Positions 33,336 through 47,100 of a DNA stretch of 64,000 bases are shown here, piece after piece (within the stretch, counting starts at the first letter, position 1; every line of letters starts with the position of its first letter). This DNA is from Patiria pectinifera (taxonomy: Eukaryota; Echinodermata; Asteroidea; Valvatida; Asterinidae): the NCBI GenBank assembly GCA_029964075.1, contig CM057129.1, positions 18,405,430 to 18,469,429 on the forward strand, given 5' to 3'. The notes under the pieces were generated by a model. The model was not told where the DNA came from and searched no databases. It saw only the letters and a program-made list of their open reading frames with translations. Both the position numbers and the translations under genes were made by a program.

Positions 33336-34019
33336 CCATAACCCAAGAGTTCCTGCACTATCTGTGTATCACTGATTACCACAATCCATCACGCACATGC
33401 CTCAAACCTTTTATTAACTGATGCAGTACCAGCGTGTCGTCACGACGACAGAGATGAGGATCATGTTGATGAGGACTTTGTCACTTGCTAGAGAGAAAAA
33501 AAGTTCAAGACCCCCTCAAGTTGAGCTTTCCCTAATTCGTACGGCTTTCAGATTCTCCGCGCTGCGCCAAAACATCTGAGCATCCACGTTGAAAACACTC
33601 CAGTAACACTCGTCACTCGCCCACATCCTTGATACAACTTAAGAGGCAACTCTAGACCCCCGGGGCTGTTACGACTTAACGAGGGACTCTCGCGATGGCG
33701 ATTTAATGCTGAACGGCTGCAAAAGAAATACTTGCTAAGCCCGCAGATTTGACTGACCAGATTTACTGCTCCACATGACTGGAAACGAATACAACATGAA
33801 CAAAGTGAGCAACGTATATGCAGGAAAAAAACACAAAGTGAGCAACATAATCAGGAAAAACGAAGGGAGGATCATACGCAGGAAAAACAAAGCGTGCAAC
33901 ATATGCAGGAAAAATCAAAGTGAGCAACAGAAGCGGGAAAAATGAAGGGAGGAACATACATGGGAAAGTTGAAGTGAGCTAGCTCTCAGACGACTCTGAG
34001 TATACACTGCTTATAGACC
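33336..34019. repeat. AGCAACATATGCAGGAAAAA minisatellite and unplaced DNA
   Basis: About seven degenerate units of 22-27 bp (GTGAGCAACATA, GCAGGAAAAA) fill 33795-33970. The frame it leaves open on the minus strand (VFPAYVARFVFPAYDPPFVF) is a repeat artefact. 33336-33794 shows nothing recognisable. Confidence 0.6.
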
Positions 34020-34039
34020 CCTCCCCTAGAGAGCATTCT

Positions 34040-34260
34040 TCATAGGAAAATGACAACTGCGTATTCAACGCCATCAGGTACGTGTGCACTCAGTGTGCAA
34101 TATGCTCTAAACACGCACACATGTTGCTCGAAATTTCTTCGAAATACAGCACAGCCAATGCGCGTCACGAAAATTTGACACCCAACATGCCGCTGCACAT
34201 GACAATCTGTAGGCAGTGATGTCATTTGAGAGATATCTATAGACCTTGTGCATGTACAAT
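34040..34260. repeat. Interspersed repeat with TTGCTCGAAATTTCTTCGAA, copy 1
   Basis: It shares GCCATCAGGT, TTGCTCGAAATTTCTTCGAA, AAAATTTGACACCCA and GACAATCTGTAGGCAGTGA with 34810-35000. The order is the same and divergence is about 15-20 percent. Confidence 0.75.
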
Positions 34261-34559
34261 AGATGGCACTTTGTGACCACTGTCCGTCTCAGTAGGAGGA
34301 ACACACCACGTGCAAAAGGTACACGAACAACAGATACTAATTATTCTGAATCTGCACAAACCTTATTGCGTTTTACGTTAACATCAGGTGCCATTGGCAA
34401 TCTGGTTCTTTAGTAAAAACGTCATACACGCACGCGCACCACTGATTACTAGCGCCCATTGGATAAACACTCAAGTTGCGTTAACTTCCGGTTCCAATGG
34501 TTCCAATGCTACTTACTGGCCAGTGGGCGTGGTTTAAACTGAACTGACGTCACACTAAC

Positions 34560-35010
34560 GAACCGGATGGGTTCAAGAGTCCCTCCCAGTGGTCTCCCCT
34601 TACTCTCCAATAGACCAATCCATTAAGCTCCACCCAGCAGCGTGTTGACCAATCACAGCCGAGATCAGTGTCCGAACAAGCGTGCACAAAAGTCTGACAT
34701 CCTTGCACGGCGCACATTTATGACACATGCGGCTGGAACATGCACTGTGAGGGGTGCACGTGTTCTTGCCCAGGTGCGCATTGGTCTATCTCTCTCATAG
34801 GATGCCATCTTCGTAGGAAAATTTTAACTGCGTGTTCAAAGCCATCAGGTGCGTGTGCGCGCAGTGTGGAAAATGTTCTAAATTTGCGCGCGTGTTGCTC
34901 GAAATTTTTTCGAAATACGGCACTGGCAATATGCGTCACAAAAATTTGACGCCCAAAATGCCGATGCATGTGGCAATCTGTAGGAAGTGACGTCATTTGT
35001 GACAAACCTA
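34560..35010. repeat. Interspersed repeat with TTGCTCGAAATTTTTTCGAA, copy 2
   Basis: 34810-35000 is homologous to 34040-34230. The left part (AATAGACCAATCCATTAAGC, GACCAATCACAGCCG, GCACAAAAGTCTGACATC) is related to the foldback at 57115-57410, so the two families are joined or are one element. Frames here encode no gene. Confidence 0.7.
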
Positions 35011-35084
35011 ATATTAGGTGGACAAACCTAATATTAAACTTTACATCTCCCTGATGCAAACTTTCCATCAAATGCGAGCATGAT

Positions 35085-35185
35085 TCAGCCTAAAAATGTC
35101 CTGTAGTAGTGATGCTTATCAAGAAATCTTGAGGCAAGATTTTTAAAATGCACAGAAACTGTTGACTTACTATTCCTATGGGAAA
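35085..35185 (-). CDS. ULK3: ULK3 probable terminal exon 14
   Basis: After the acceptor TTTATCAG at 35186-35193, the frame demanded by exon 13 stays open for 33 codons and ends TFLG-TGA at 35085. The peptide includes [20 protein letters not shown] and has no clear vertebrate counterpart. Alternative acceptors or a different last exon are possible, and no convincing poly(A) signal was assigned. Confidence 0.5.
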
Positions 35186-38100
35186 CTGATAAAGCAGGCG
35201 CAGGTTTGCAGAAAAAAAGGCACAGAGTGGGCACTGTGCAGTTAATAAACCTCTGTAAATACTCTGCCTCCGTCAATATTATGCTGATAACATCCCGTTA
35301 TCTAAGCCTAGGAATTTGACTTTCACACTGAAAGCTATCTTTCACAAAATTGCTAAAGTATAATTCTTACATCAAGGCATTTCTGCTCTGAACCTTCCTG
35401 ATGTTCACCAAAAATCCACTACTCTGTCAAAACTCAAGGCTACACTTTTTATCAAAAATTATCAAAAGGGCATCAAGTTCCATGTCTTAAAAGTAACAGT
35501 GGCTGGAATCTTCCCTCCGCAATTATTCCTAAATATCCGCCAGAGTTTCTTGGATTTTTGAGGATCTTGGAGGGTTAGGGTTGATGAAGACCCATTGCAA
35601 ATGAAAAACCTAAACCGACCCGAAACAACTGAAATGATGGTAAAACCGACCCAACCCGACCCGACCCGAAGTCAGTTTTGGGTCAGGTCAGTTTTGGGTC
35701 GGGTTTGCAAACATTTAGTTCCATGCCTAATGATGCATCACTGATTTTTTTTCACAGATAAAAATTAATATCAGAACAATGTGCAACAGATATTTTATTC
35801 ATTCAATGATATTATGAAGATGACAGGAACTTACCATTTTTGTTTCTGTCGAGTCTAAGTACTTCGTTGATTGAGTCCTGTTTAAGTGGTATTCTTCTGA
35901 CCTGTTGATATTAAAAAATGCAGACACAATTGTCACGTCTTCCTTTTCTGTCTGTTTCATTCGATTGTGAGTAAGTTTGCAACACGTCAAATTGGAATAA
36001 TTGCTTTAGTTGCATAACACAAAATGTTGTTGAATTTTTTACAGTAGAAAGTCTCTATGCATTCAGCAAGCCCGTTTGTTCGGATGGGGGGTGTTTTTTT
36101 CCCCAGGGTGTGCTGGAACACATTTTTGCCAAGGGGTTGGGGTGCTTCAGCAGTATACTCCAGCACCCCCATCCGAAAAGTTGGGGATGCTGAGGTACCC
36201 AAGGCACCCCCCGTTCCTGCGGGCGAGGCATTAGGCAATTCCCGCAGGTGACAAAAATAAGGGTTTGTTAACAAAGACTCATTTGTACACACTAAAAAAA
36301 AAGAATACTGCAAAGATTTCATGTACAACTAGGACCACAAAAGATTGTTAGTGGTTATTTGTTTTTAAATATTGGCTGCCATGCAATGCTCTGTTTTATT
36401 TTAAATACAATTTTGTTGCCAAATTTAAAGGGGATGTTAATTATGGCCAAATGTTCAGTGTAACAGAGCTTGTTATGGCAGCTTTCTATACTGTCAATGT
36501 ACATCCACATTAAGGCAATATTGTTTAACCATGCAAACCAACAATGACTCTACTAATCACATGCACCTCTGCTGTTCATAAGAAGCATGCACAGTGGATC
36601 CTGAACATGAAACTGCTGATAGAGGGCGCCATATGTACAAATAATGCTAAACCACAGACATCTTAAAAAACCTAGACCTGACAATTGCTAATTTCTATCA
36701 AAACCCTGCGTCCAATAATCGCCATGTCATGCTTATGCTCATCGAGCAAACGTGCAGTATTTAGATCAGAATGAGCATTTGTGTAACATGACAGTTATAG
36801 GATGCAGTGTTTTGATATCAGAAACACACAATGTAAATGCAAAGGAATCAGTATCTTGTGTCGAAACGGACGACAGAGGTATGTACATTGAATATAAATA
36901 CTTGGTCTTTAACGCGACTTCGAAATTTCATCTTTGAAAGGATTGATTCTCCAAAAAAAATTCAAAATTGAAAGCACTGCGCCAGACGTTAAACACATTG
37001 ACTGCAGTCTTAATTTAAATCTCCCAAATAGTGGGATATTAAATTACACAATTCCAGGGGTAAAGATCTCGCAAGGCATGATGGGAACCAACATGGTAAA
37101 CAGCAAGATCGTACCCATGAGGAACGAGGTTGATGTCATGCGTGAGGTTTCCTAAGATTTGGTCGGAGTCCCCGAAACTGGATCTTATTGATAGGGCCCT
37201 CTACCGACATGGCAGCTTGCAATTGGCCGCTCTTGCAAGAGATCGGGAATGACTGCCTTTAGTGAACAAAGAACCAAATCCTGTCTTGGACAAAATACTA
37301 ATCACAGACCCATACTTACGTCAAGGAACTGTTTGACTAACTCAGCCCTGGCCATATATCTCTGCACCTCGTTATGGAGTATCTCCCTCCTCCTTCCGTT
37401 CGGCTCATGCTGGAGGATGGGGATGAGTTGCTCCAAGGAATCTTGGTAGATTCTGAATGCTGCCTCATAATTCTCTTTGGCATCCTGTAGAAAACCATTA
37501 CAGATAAAAACAAGTTCTGTGTTGATTTGGGTGTTGTAAATTTTCAAAAAAATTGTAGTCCTTGTGATTGAGTGGTACTGCTGTAGTCTGAGTATCAGCC
37601 GTTATCCACGGAGCCAAGTCTTCTGTATAACATCTGATAAGAATTCGTGATGTCATTTCATTCCGAAATCAGGACTAAGATTGTGACTGGTCAATTTTGA
37701 TGCTGTGTTTTGGTAACACAACAACCTGTACGAAAATGCTACTCATCGTGGCCGGGATGTTTTTACGCAAGTGGGGGCTTAAATTATGCGTATATTAGAA
37801 GGCGCCTGCTGATTGGTCAGTTTCTTGAGGTCATACGCAGTCTAGTTGCATAATTAATTGCCGAATCTGTTTACGTATAATAGGGCCAGGGTCTATTACA
37901 TAGACTGGTACTGTTGCTGGGCTCATAAACAAAAAGATGCCTGAGGGTCAGTAAGTGATCGTCAACAGATGAAAAGATTTCAGGGCAAAGTGGGATTTTT
38001 TTTCAAATTGATTATTATTTGAAGATGAGAACTTTGGGGGAAATGCATTTGTTCTTGTTGGATTAGTTAAGATAATTAAGATACTTAGGATAATGGATCC

Positions 38101-41100
38101 CACTGTGGAGTAAAAGAGTTCCACCTGGAACTGAGATAAATGAGGTTCTGTGCAGGGTTGTAGTACGGCCTATCATCAGTCAACTTGACTCATATCTTGT
38201 CACAAACCAATTCGGGCGATTCACAATGCAGTGCGCCACCAACAGTTTGCCGCGGAGAGTTCAATTTTCTCAGTGCATTGTGGGAGATGGTCGACAAATT
38301 CGCAGCGCGGGACATTTGAAAGTGTTCGTTTTTTCCGTTTAGTAGTTTCGTAAGCGTATGATTCGAGGATCTGTTTGCCCTTTTTTCCCCTTTTAATCAA
38401 TATGGTGTTTTTTATGAGCCGGCAGTACGCTATGCCCCAATCTATAACAAAATTAGCTCAAGTTATCTACTGACACTGATTCAAATGGGTCATGTTTGAA
38501 AAATGGACTCTTCAATGGCAAACTCTTGGCGGCGCACTGCATTGTGAATCGCCCAAATTGAAAAGATGATTACAACAGCATGAGATAAAACAATGACGAA
38601 GGAATGCCTTTGTCACAGTTCATATAAATAGCTGTTTACTCGACTTGAGACTGGATGACTTGTAACGGACTTGTGATTGACTTGTGGCTGACTTGAGATT
38701 GACTTGTGATGAGGCTTCGACTTGTGATTCTAAGTTTGACAAACAAAAAAACCTCTTGCAATTCGGGCGATTCACAATGGAGTGCGCCACCTAGAGTTTG
38801 CCATGGAGAGTCAACTTTTTAAGTTTATGGTCGACAAAACATGGCCCATTTGAATGAGTGTCAGTAGAAAATTTGAGCTAATTTGTTATAGATTTGGGTA
38901 TAGCATTTTATCAAAAATCACCGTATTGATAAATAGAAAAGAAAAGGGCAAACGTATACTCGAATCATACGCTTATGAAACTATTGACCGGATAAACGAA
39001 CAATTTCAAATGTCCCGCGCTGTAATTGTCCACCATCTCCCACAATGCACTGGGAAAAATGAACTCTCTGTGACAAACTCTTGGTGGCACACTGCATTGT
39101 GAATTGCCCGAATTCTTTGCCATCCCAAAACCTAAAATCAGGACCGATTAGTAAAAGTCTACCTCAACGGATTGCTCCGATCTGACTGTTATCAAATAGA
39201 CTCTCCCCTAATTGGACTCTTTGAACTAGTGTAGGTTTGCGGTAAACACCATGTGCAAATCTATCTTGGGAAGATGTGTGGTTCTGAAAAGAACAGGTTG
39301 GTTGGAATAGTTTTACAACCAGCCATTTTCTTTTGGAACCACACATCTTCCCAAAAGAGATTTCTACATGGTGTTACCGCAAACCTTTCACAAGTTCATA
39401 CAACCACCATGCAAAGTTTGAAATCTTACTTAAATTGACTCTTCTCAAACATTGTTTCTCTGTACCTAAATTGCCATCATCAGTCAGGGAAGATTCTATT
39501 TCGGAACAGTTTATCAACCTGTACAATATTGAAGAACTTTGAAAAAGTTAATTACATTTGTTCCTGAAGAATTGAAAGGGATTGCATTCTGTTCTATTTC
39601 ACAAAATAATAGCAATTTATCATTATTAACTTCGGGGCCAATCGTCCTTACTCGCAGCAGAAGCTGAAATGAAAAGAACACAGCTACAGAGTGGTCAAGC
39701 TGAAGGCATGTAAAGGTGCTTCAGGCAGTCGCCATGTCTCTGACCATGAAGCACAGCCAGATGGAAAGTGTAATTTTTTGGCGGAGGGAGGAAAACCGGA
39801 GAACTCAGAAAAAAATCCTAGCGGCACAGGAGAGAATCAACAAGCAACTCTTCTCACATATATGACCCGAGCCAGGAATCAATCCCGGGCCACAGCGGTG
39901 AGGGGCGAGTGCTTTATGCACTAAGCAACCCATCCCACCCATGGTGGTGTTGTTCTGTACAGCCTGTTTCAGCATTTTAATCCTCTACTCACCTGTAACT
40001 CAGCTTCATGCGCTACCTCTAAAGCTATCTGCAAGTTTCGGTGCCCATTGGCCAATTTATCTATCAATGGGAAATACAGAAGAACATTATTATCGTAACT
40101 ATTCGAGAAGAAAAATAGACAGAATTTAAATATTGCATCCTCATCCTCAGGTTATTAGAGAGGTTTTACAAATGAATGGATACGGTTAGCGCGCTGGATA
40201 GATCATCAATTTGTGTGGTCTTGAAACGTCATACACAACCTCGCTATTTGCTAGGTGTGTACACAGCACAGATATATTCAAATCAATTCGGCATTTTATT
40301 TTCACATTGACATCTTCAGAGACAATTCATACAGAAATAAAAATAAATATGTATAAACAAAACATTCTTCACAGACAGTATGTAATTAAGTGTAAATATT
40401 AAATGATGTCAACATAAAGGAAAAAGGTGAAGCACTGATTTTATACCTTTCCCTAGGACAGAACAAAACTTAAACAACTACACACGGACTAAGACAGGAC
40501 AATAGGTTTAAGAGTGAGACCCGGTACAATATGTAAAATAATGACTAAGCAAATCAGAAAAGAAAATGTTTTTTAAGTTAAGTATAAGTATTGATGATTG
40601 ATATTTTCCAATATTAGGGACCATTAGGAATGGTGTGGGCGCAGGATACGTGGCCTATTAAATCATCATGCATCTCAATATTTTGATGTGAGATCCACAA
40701 TGCTGAATATATAAGAAGGGATTTTTTTTTATTACGGCTCGCGAGAGGCACATACTATAAATATAGCTAGAGGGGTATTTCAAAAAACCATGTAAAATTG
40801 TTGAACAAATTTATAATTTCGTTCTTGATTTGATTGACTTTGTGACCGAAAGGTATTTATTAATGGGGCTTAGGGCCCGATTGCCAATAATGGCCTTCAT
40901 TATCCGTGTCCAGGCCCCAAGCCGGTTTGAACGTACTTGTTTAAGACCGGCTAAGCACATATTTGTTCCATTATTGTTAATTAGTTTGTTAGAAACGGCA
41001 AGTTTTATAAAAAGCAATGAACCAGATTGATCAATCAGTCAATAACAAATGTGAAATTCAGCAAACACTGTGACTTTTCAGGAATTTGGAAGTGAACTGA

Positions 41101-44100
41101 ATAAATTTAATCTTTGTATTTCCATTAGAGAGAGACAGGCACCAAAAGAAATACTGATGAAGGAGTGCCAATAAGCAGTGGGAGTATTACCTAGAAGGAA
41201 CACATCTGGTAGTTGTCTCTCATCTTGAGATGAAGAATCAGGAATCTGAACGACGGGTTGGGACTTTGGTTTCATTATTTGCTTCAGATCCTCGGCTCGA
41301 ACCATGTACTCTTGCACCTAGGGAAATTGAGAAAACAAATGCACCCAAAAACGTTATTTGATATTGTTTCGAAAATATTAAGGATAGGATGGCAATGGGT
41401 GTGGGAATGGGCACAGGAATGGGCATATGGGCATAGGAACGAACAGAGCATGGGCAAGTGAAAGGGTTCAGGTGCAGGCACTGGTACCAGCACCTTCACA
41501 GGCATGGCATGGGCAAGGACAATTGTGCAGACACGGGCATACAGGGGTGAGTAAACGAAAACTAGTTCCAAATGGCAGGACCAATTTTTGAATGAAGTTT
41601 TGCCTGTAGCACTTTCAAAATCTAGGATATGAAAGCCCAGTCATTAAAGCTTTCTTTTAGTACAAGAATCATTAAGATCACTCGTGTACTTTTCACGTTA
41701 TGAAATTTTGAACACAAACACTGTTTTAAAGTTCTGTCCACGGATCACAAAAAAGTAAGTGTTCTTTCAGCAAAATGAAAACAATTCTCATAGGGATGCA
41801 AGTGAGTTGTCTTTATTTTGCTGAAAGAACACGTACCTGTTTTGTGATCCTTGGACAGAACTTAACGGTGTTTGTGTTTAAAATACCGTCACTTGAAAAG
41901 TACATGAGTGATTTGAATGATTCTTGCACTAAAAGAAAGCTCATTTGTGGGCTTTCTTAGGCTAGACTTTGAAAGTGCTATAGGCAAAACTTCATTCAAA
42001 AATTGGTCTTGTCATTTGGGATTTTTTTTTTTACTCACCCTGTATAGGCATGGAAAATGCTGCAGGAAGGAGCAAGGGACAGGACAGGCCAGACGGGATT
42101 GGAAGGGAAGGAAAGGGACTTGACAGCAACTTTTACGTTGATAAATTTAACATACCCTGGATCTGAGTACATCTTTCTTCTGTGCGTCCCTCTCAACTAT
42201 TGAACAAAAGAATGGACAAATGAATATCAGTCAAACAATTACCTCCGTCATGTACCAATTTTCCCCACACCTGAAGCCAAGAAGAGCTACCGGTGTTGTG
42301 TCATTGCTCAATTCAATGGGATCGGGTTATAATGTTTAGGAGTGCTGTGGTCCAGTGGTTACGGTCTTCGACCCATGCTCCATGGTACATGGGTTGGAAC
42401 CCTGACGGGGAGCATGGTGCTTGTGTCTTTGGGCAAGACACTTTACTACAATTGCCTCTCTCCATCCAGGAGTATAATTGGGTACCTGTGAAGGTAGAGA
42501 CCAGATTGCGCTGATCTCGGCTACAGAAAAGTGGTCTCACGACCTGATGAACAGGGGTAATAACTGTGAAGCATTTTGAGATCTAGCTTTGGTGGAAAGT
42601 GCTATATAAGCGACACACACTATTTTCATTGTTTCTGCAGTTTGACTTCCCAAAGATCTGCCGATCCCGTAATTAAATTCATTCAACTTACATTGAATTG
42701 CTGGCAAGAAGTACTGAAGGGATTCACAGTAGAGCTGAATGGCTGCTTTGGTATCGCCTGACGTATCCTTCTCAACTGCTTGGACTACCAGTGATTTCTG
42801 ACAGGCAAAGAAAATAATACATGTATTAAGTATAGGAATAGGTAAGAACATAACGGTTCAATTCAATTCAATAAAGTTTCCTTTCAGCACAACTAAAAAA
42901 CTTTAAAAGTAAAATTTGTCTTCCCCCATATGCATATAAGAAACATTAATATATATATAGAAACACATATGAATTAACAGTATGCGTATGGTATGTGCAT
43001 TAGTGACGTGCATCATGTCGGGTTGACGAGGCCAAACCGACACGAGACATATATTTTATAAACCGAATCCGAACCAAAACCGAACTGGACTACCTAAAAC
43101 CGACCCGACCTGACATCAATTCAAAGAAAACCGACCCAAACTGAATTTTCTTTAGGTTCATTTCAGTTTATGTCGGTTTATTTCGGGTTTTTTCAAAATG
43201 ACTTAACCGACCTGACCCGACCCAAAAATTGCAAACGCAAAACCGAATCCGACCCGACCCAACTAAAATGATGGACAAACCTACCCGACCCGAAGTCGGT
43301 TTCGGGTCGGTTTCAGTTTCGGGTTGGGTTGCCACAACATTAATGTGCATCCCGCGCTCAGCGCTAAAAATCTTCTTTTGTCAATGCAATGGTGCAGGAA
43401 TAAAATGTTTAAATTTTATCAACCCTTTAAAACCACCCACGTGCCGGGCTCTCAACCAATAGAAATGGGTAAACTGTCTTATGAATCATATTTCATAAAT
43501 ACCGAAGACAGTTTACTCATTTCTATTGGTTGAGAGCCCGTCATGTGGCAAGTTTTAAACAGTATATAAAGACATGGCTGGCTGGTCTTAAACACTTTTC
43601 CTGTGTCACAATATAAAATTTTGACTCCTATGAAATCCGGTGCCAGCACCGATTTATTGGTTGAACCTTCGCAATCCTCACATAGGCATGCGCAATACTA
43701 CCACTGAGTCAGTATTTTATAGCCCTAAAAACACACCACACTGGTACATCTGCATTGTGCGCCTCGATCACACAGTACGCCCAACGCGCCCGTCAATCTC
43801 CATATAAGGAGTTGTGTTTTGTTGATCAAATTTGTTGAAAAGGTATAATTTTTGAATTGTTTTGACTTTGGACCGAAAGGTTTTGATGTTTTTTACCGAA
43901 TAAATAAGCGCTTGGTCGGTATCTAACACTATGTTTAACCCTAACTCCCCAGCATAATTTACGAGGAACTGTACCCATCCTGGCAAATTCCAACATCCAC
44001 ATAAGAAATCGTACACACACACTTTTGGACTTAGTTTCTGGAGGTATGCCAAACCCAATGTAAAAGACCATCTGTTTAGGGGTACTGTACCTATTCTAAC

Positions 44101-47100
44101 AGATTTAAACAAAACCTGCTGTTGAACTTGGATGGGTTGAGTTTGGTTATGTTAAAGACCAGTTGGAGTCTTGATTTGCCTTTGGCTTGGGTAATTATCA
44201 GAACCAAGACTCCAACCGGTCTTAAACATAGTGTTAAAAACCGCTGAAGCACACATTTATTCCCTTATTAAAACCATTCACAGGTAACACACAGTAAAAT
44301 GCCTCATAACACAGTCTGTTTGAGCAGCTAGTGACTGGACGATTGTGACAACACTGGTCAGAGATCCTAAAGTAAGAAGATTCCAGGTCACTTAACGCCA
44401 GAATAACTTCAGGCATGCAACTGGGAAGTCACAAAAAAGAGGAAATTCAAATCTTTCCAAGACTTTGTACAGTGATTTTCTATTTTGAATGGCACACATG
44501 CCTATAACTTACTGCTTTCTCAAGTGACTCTGCACAGGGAAAGTGCTGCAGATCGATAAACGGATGCTCAAAGAACTCAGCAAAGTCTATCCTGTCCCCC
44601 GGGTCTCTCTGGAGAAGTTTGAGGAGAAGGTCTCGGCACCTATCTGAGATCGGGACGGCGTCTGGAATCTGAAACAGACAAATCAGGATCAAAATTTCAG
44701 CAGTCAAACCCGTGCATGTGTGCATTCTACAATAGGGCGTCTCCTGAATAAGCCTGTCGCCAGAGCTTGGGTGGGCCGGCGCGTGGGCCCTGGTGAGCAA
44801 CTGCCTCCCTCCCCCCATGGGCTTAAAATTAATAACATGTACAATTAAGTTTTTTCCTGGGATGTGCCCCCTAGCTGACACCGTGCCCCCCTCCCAAAAT
44901 CTGGAGCTGGCAACGCGTTGCTGCTCGTAAGTGATCACATAACATCATCAGGGTGAGTCAAAAAAAGCGAAACCAAATTTCGGGACTATTGTTTTAGTGA
45001 AGTTCTGCATGTAGCAGTTTCAAAATCTAGTATATGAAAGCCCAATTCATAAGCTTTCTTTTATACCAGAATCATTCAAATCACTTGTGTACTTTTAAAG
45101 TTGCGGAATTTTAAACACCGCTTTAAAGTTCTGTCCACGGATCACAAAAAAGGTGTGCGTTCTTTCAGCAAAACGAAACAACCACCGTTTTAAAGTTCTG
45201 TCCACAGATCACAGGAAGGTAAGTGTTCTTTCAGCAAAACGACAACAAATCAAAAAGGGATGTGTGTGAATTGTGTTTGTTTTGCTGAAAGAACTGGAGC
45301 AAACTGGAAGACTGCCACAGCCAAACTTATGTATAATCCTGCATGGGTTGCGCAGGATTCCACGACTTTTTCATGAATATTTTTTGGAGTACCAGCTTTC
45401 CATGACTCTTTGTAAAAACAACAAAATTAAATTACTGTTCCGTGACAGTTTGAAATTCGAGAAATTTCCAGGATTTTACTGTGACTGTGGGAATCCTGAG
45501 TCACAGTAGCCTACATTCATCAACCCTACCATCTCCTCAAAAACCATCATTTTGGGAATAAAGTAAGACAAGAAATTAACTTACCATTATTTACAAACAC
45601 TTCTCCCCCAAAAGAAACCTTATCTCACAAAAAATGTTTCTAGAGGGAGGGGAAGCTGATCTTCTAGAGCATACTGTACACATTGAAATATTGTACATTT
45701 ACGTACCTCTATTGGTTTTGAACTTTTGATCTTTTCTGCTAATTCGGTGAAAGTTTTGGAGGCGAAAGGGGCGTGGCCAAAGAGACACTCTGTTGAATAA
45801 AAATAGGTCCAATTTATTCCTTGTCAAAAAACATTAGTTAGGGAGAATGTGAAGTGCTGCTCTGTAGAACCATGGTCAATTTGCAGCACAGTATTTCCAA
45901 GCTGAACATATCACAAAAGTTATTTACTATAAGGCCAAAAAAAAAAAAATAAGTCGGTCTTGGGGTGGTCGCGCGCGTTTTTTAATCATGCGCGCGTCAA
46001 TCCTCCCAAAATGTTCTGCTTTCTGCTCCAACTCAACGCTCTCCCCTATATCCGCTTTTTTTTTTTTTTTTTAAACCCCAAGAAAGGGAGTGGGTGGGAC
46101 CAAGGCAAATGGCACATGCACGAGCACCAAGGCATGATGGACATTTGAGATGTGTACAAAAGGAAAAAAAAAAACCAAACCACCCCACCTTGTCAATCCA
46201 ATCCAAGAAAAAAAAAAAAAAAAACAACCGCATCCGGCGTCAATTGGGGAACTTTGACGAATATATTTTTTTTGGCCTAATACTTGTTATTTATTTCTGG
46301 TAACGAAACCACAGATTCGTCAAAAGCACCCAAGGCACTTTGCAGTTCGCAGGCCTGACAAAACCTGTAGAGAAAAGGCAATGAAATGACAGTTTTAGAA
46401 GTGGGAGGAAAAGTCCAGAAGACTATATTGGAGAATACCTAGAGAATCAGGTAGGGACTGAAAACAATTGAAGCATCGAATGGATATCGTAAAAGTTGTG
46501 TCATTTCTCTTAAAGGTATAGGAGTATTTATAATTACCCTGAAATATACCAACCAAATTAATGAGAAAAACCTGCTCAAAACATAACTGCCATGCACCCT
46601 GCTTAAGATGTTGCTTCCAGCAAACAACAGAGCATAATTATCAGTGTTGTAGAAATCGACAGAGGTGGCAGCAAGTCATTTTTTGCAAGTCCAAGTCAAG
46701 TCACAAGTCATTGTTTGCAAGTCCAAGTCAAGTCACAAGTCATTAGGTCTAGTCACAAGTCAAGTCACAAGTCATTAGGTCCAGTCACAAGTCAAGTCAC
46801 AAGTCATTAGGTCCAGTCACAAGTCAAAGCACAAGTCATTTGGTCTGAACACAAGTCAAGTCACAAGTATCTTTGTCCAAGAACACGTCAAGTTGCACAT
46901 TATTTTGTCCAGCTGTAATAAGCTAAAAGAACCTGGCGTCAACTTACGAGTTATTTTGAAGGTGCCTCCTTAATTCCCCTTTTTCAATGTGTTGCTAATA
47001 CTATTCTTGTAGCTTATCACATATCTGTCGGATATTAGCCCTTTGTATACTTTAATAAATTTACTTAACACTGTAGAAATAAATGTTGAGATGACATGAA

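Noticed and set aside
34718-35071. 117-codon minus-strand frame as a gene
   Set aside because: It lies in an interspersed repeat whose other copy (34040-34260) does not keep the frame.
42339-42622. Functional tRNA gene
   Set aside because: A and B boxes are present but the cloverleaf cannot be completed, and a SINE body follows. The same holds for 7036, 19430, 30460 and 59597.
43550-43580. CCAAT plus TATATAAAG as an internal promoter
   Set aside because: The words belong to a foldback element and no transcript unit follows. Kept only as a remark.
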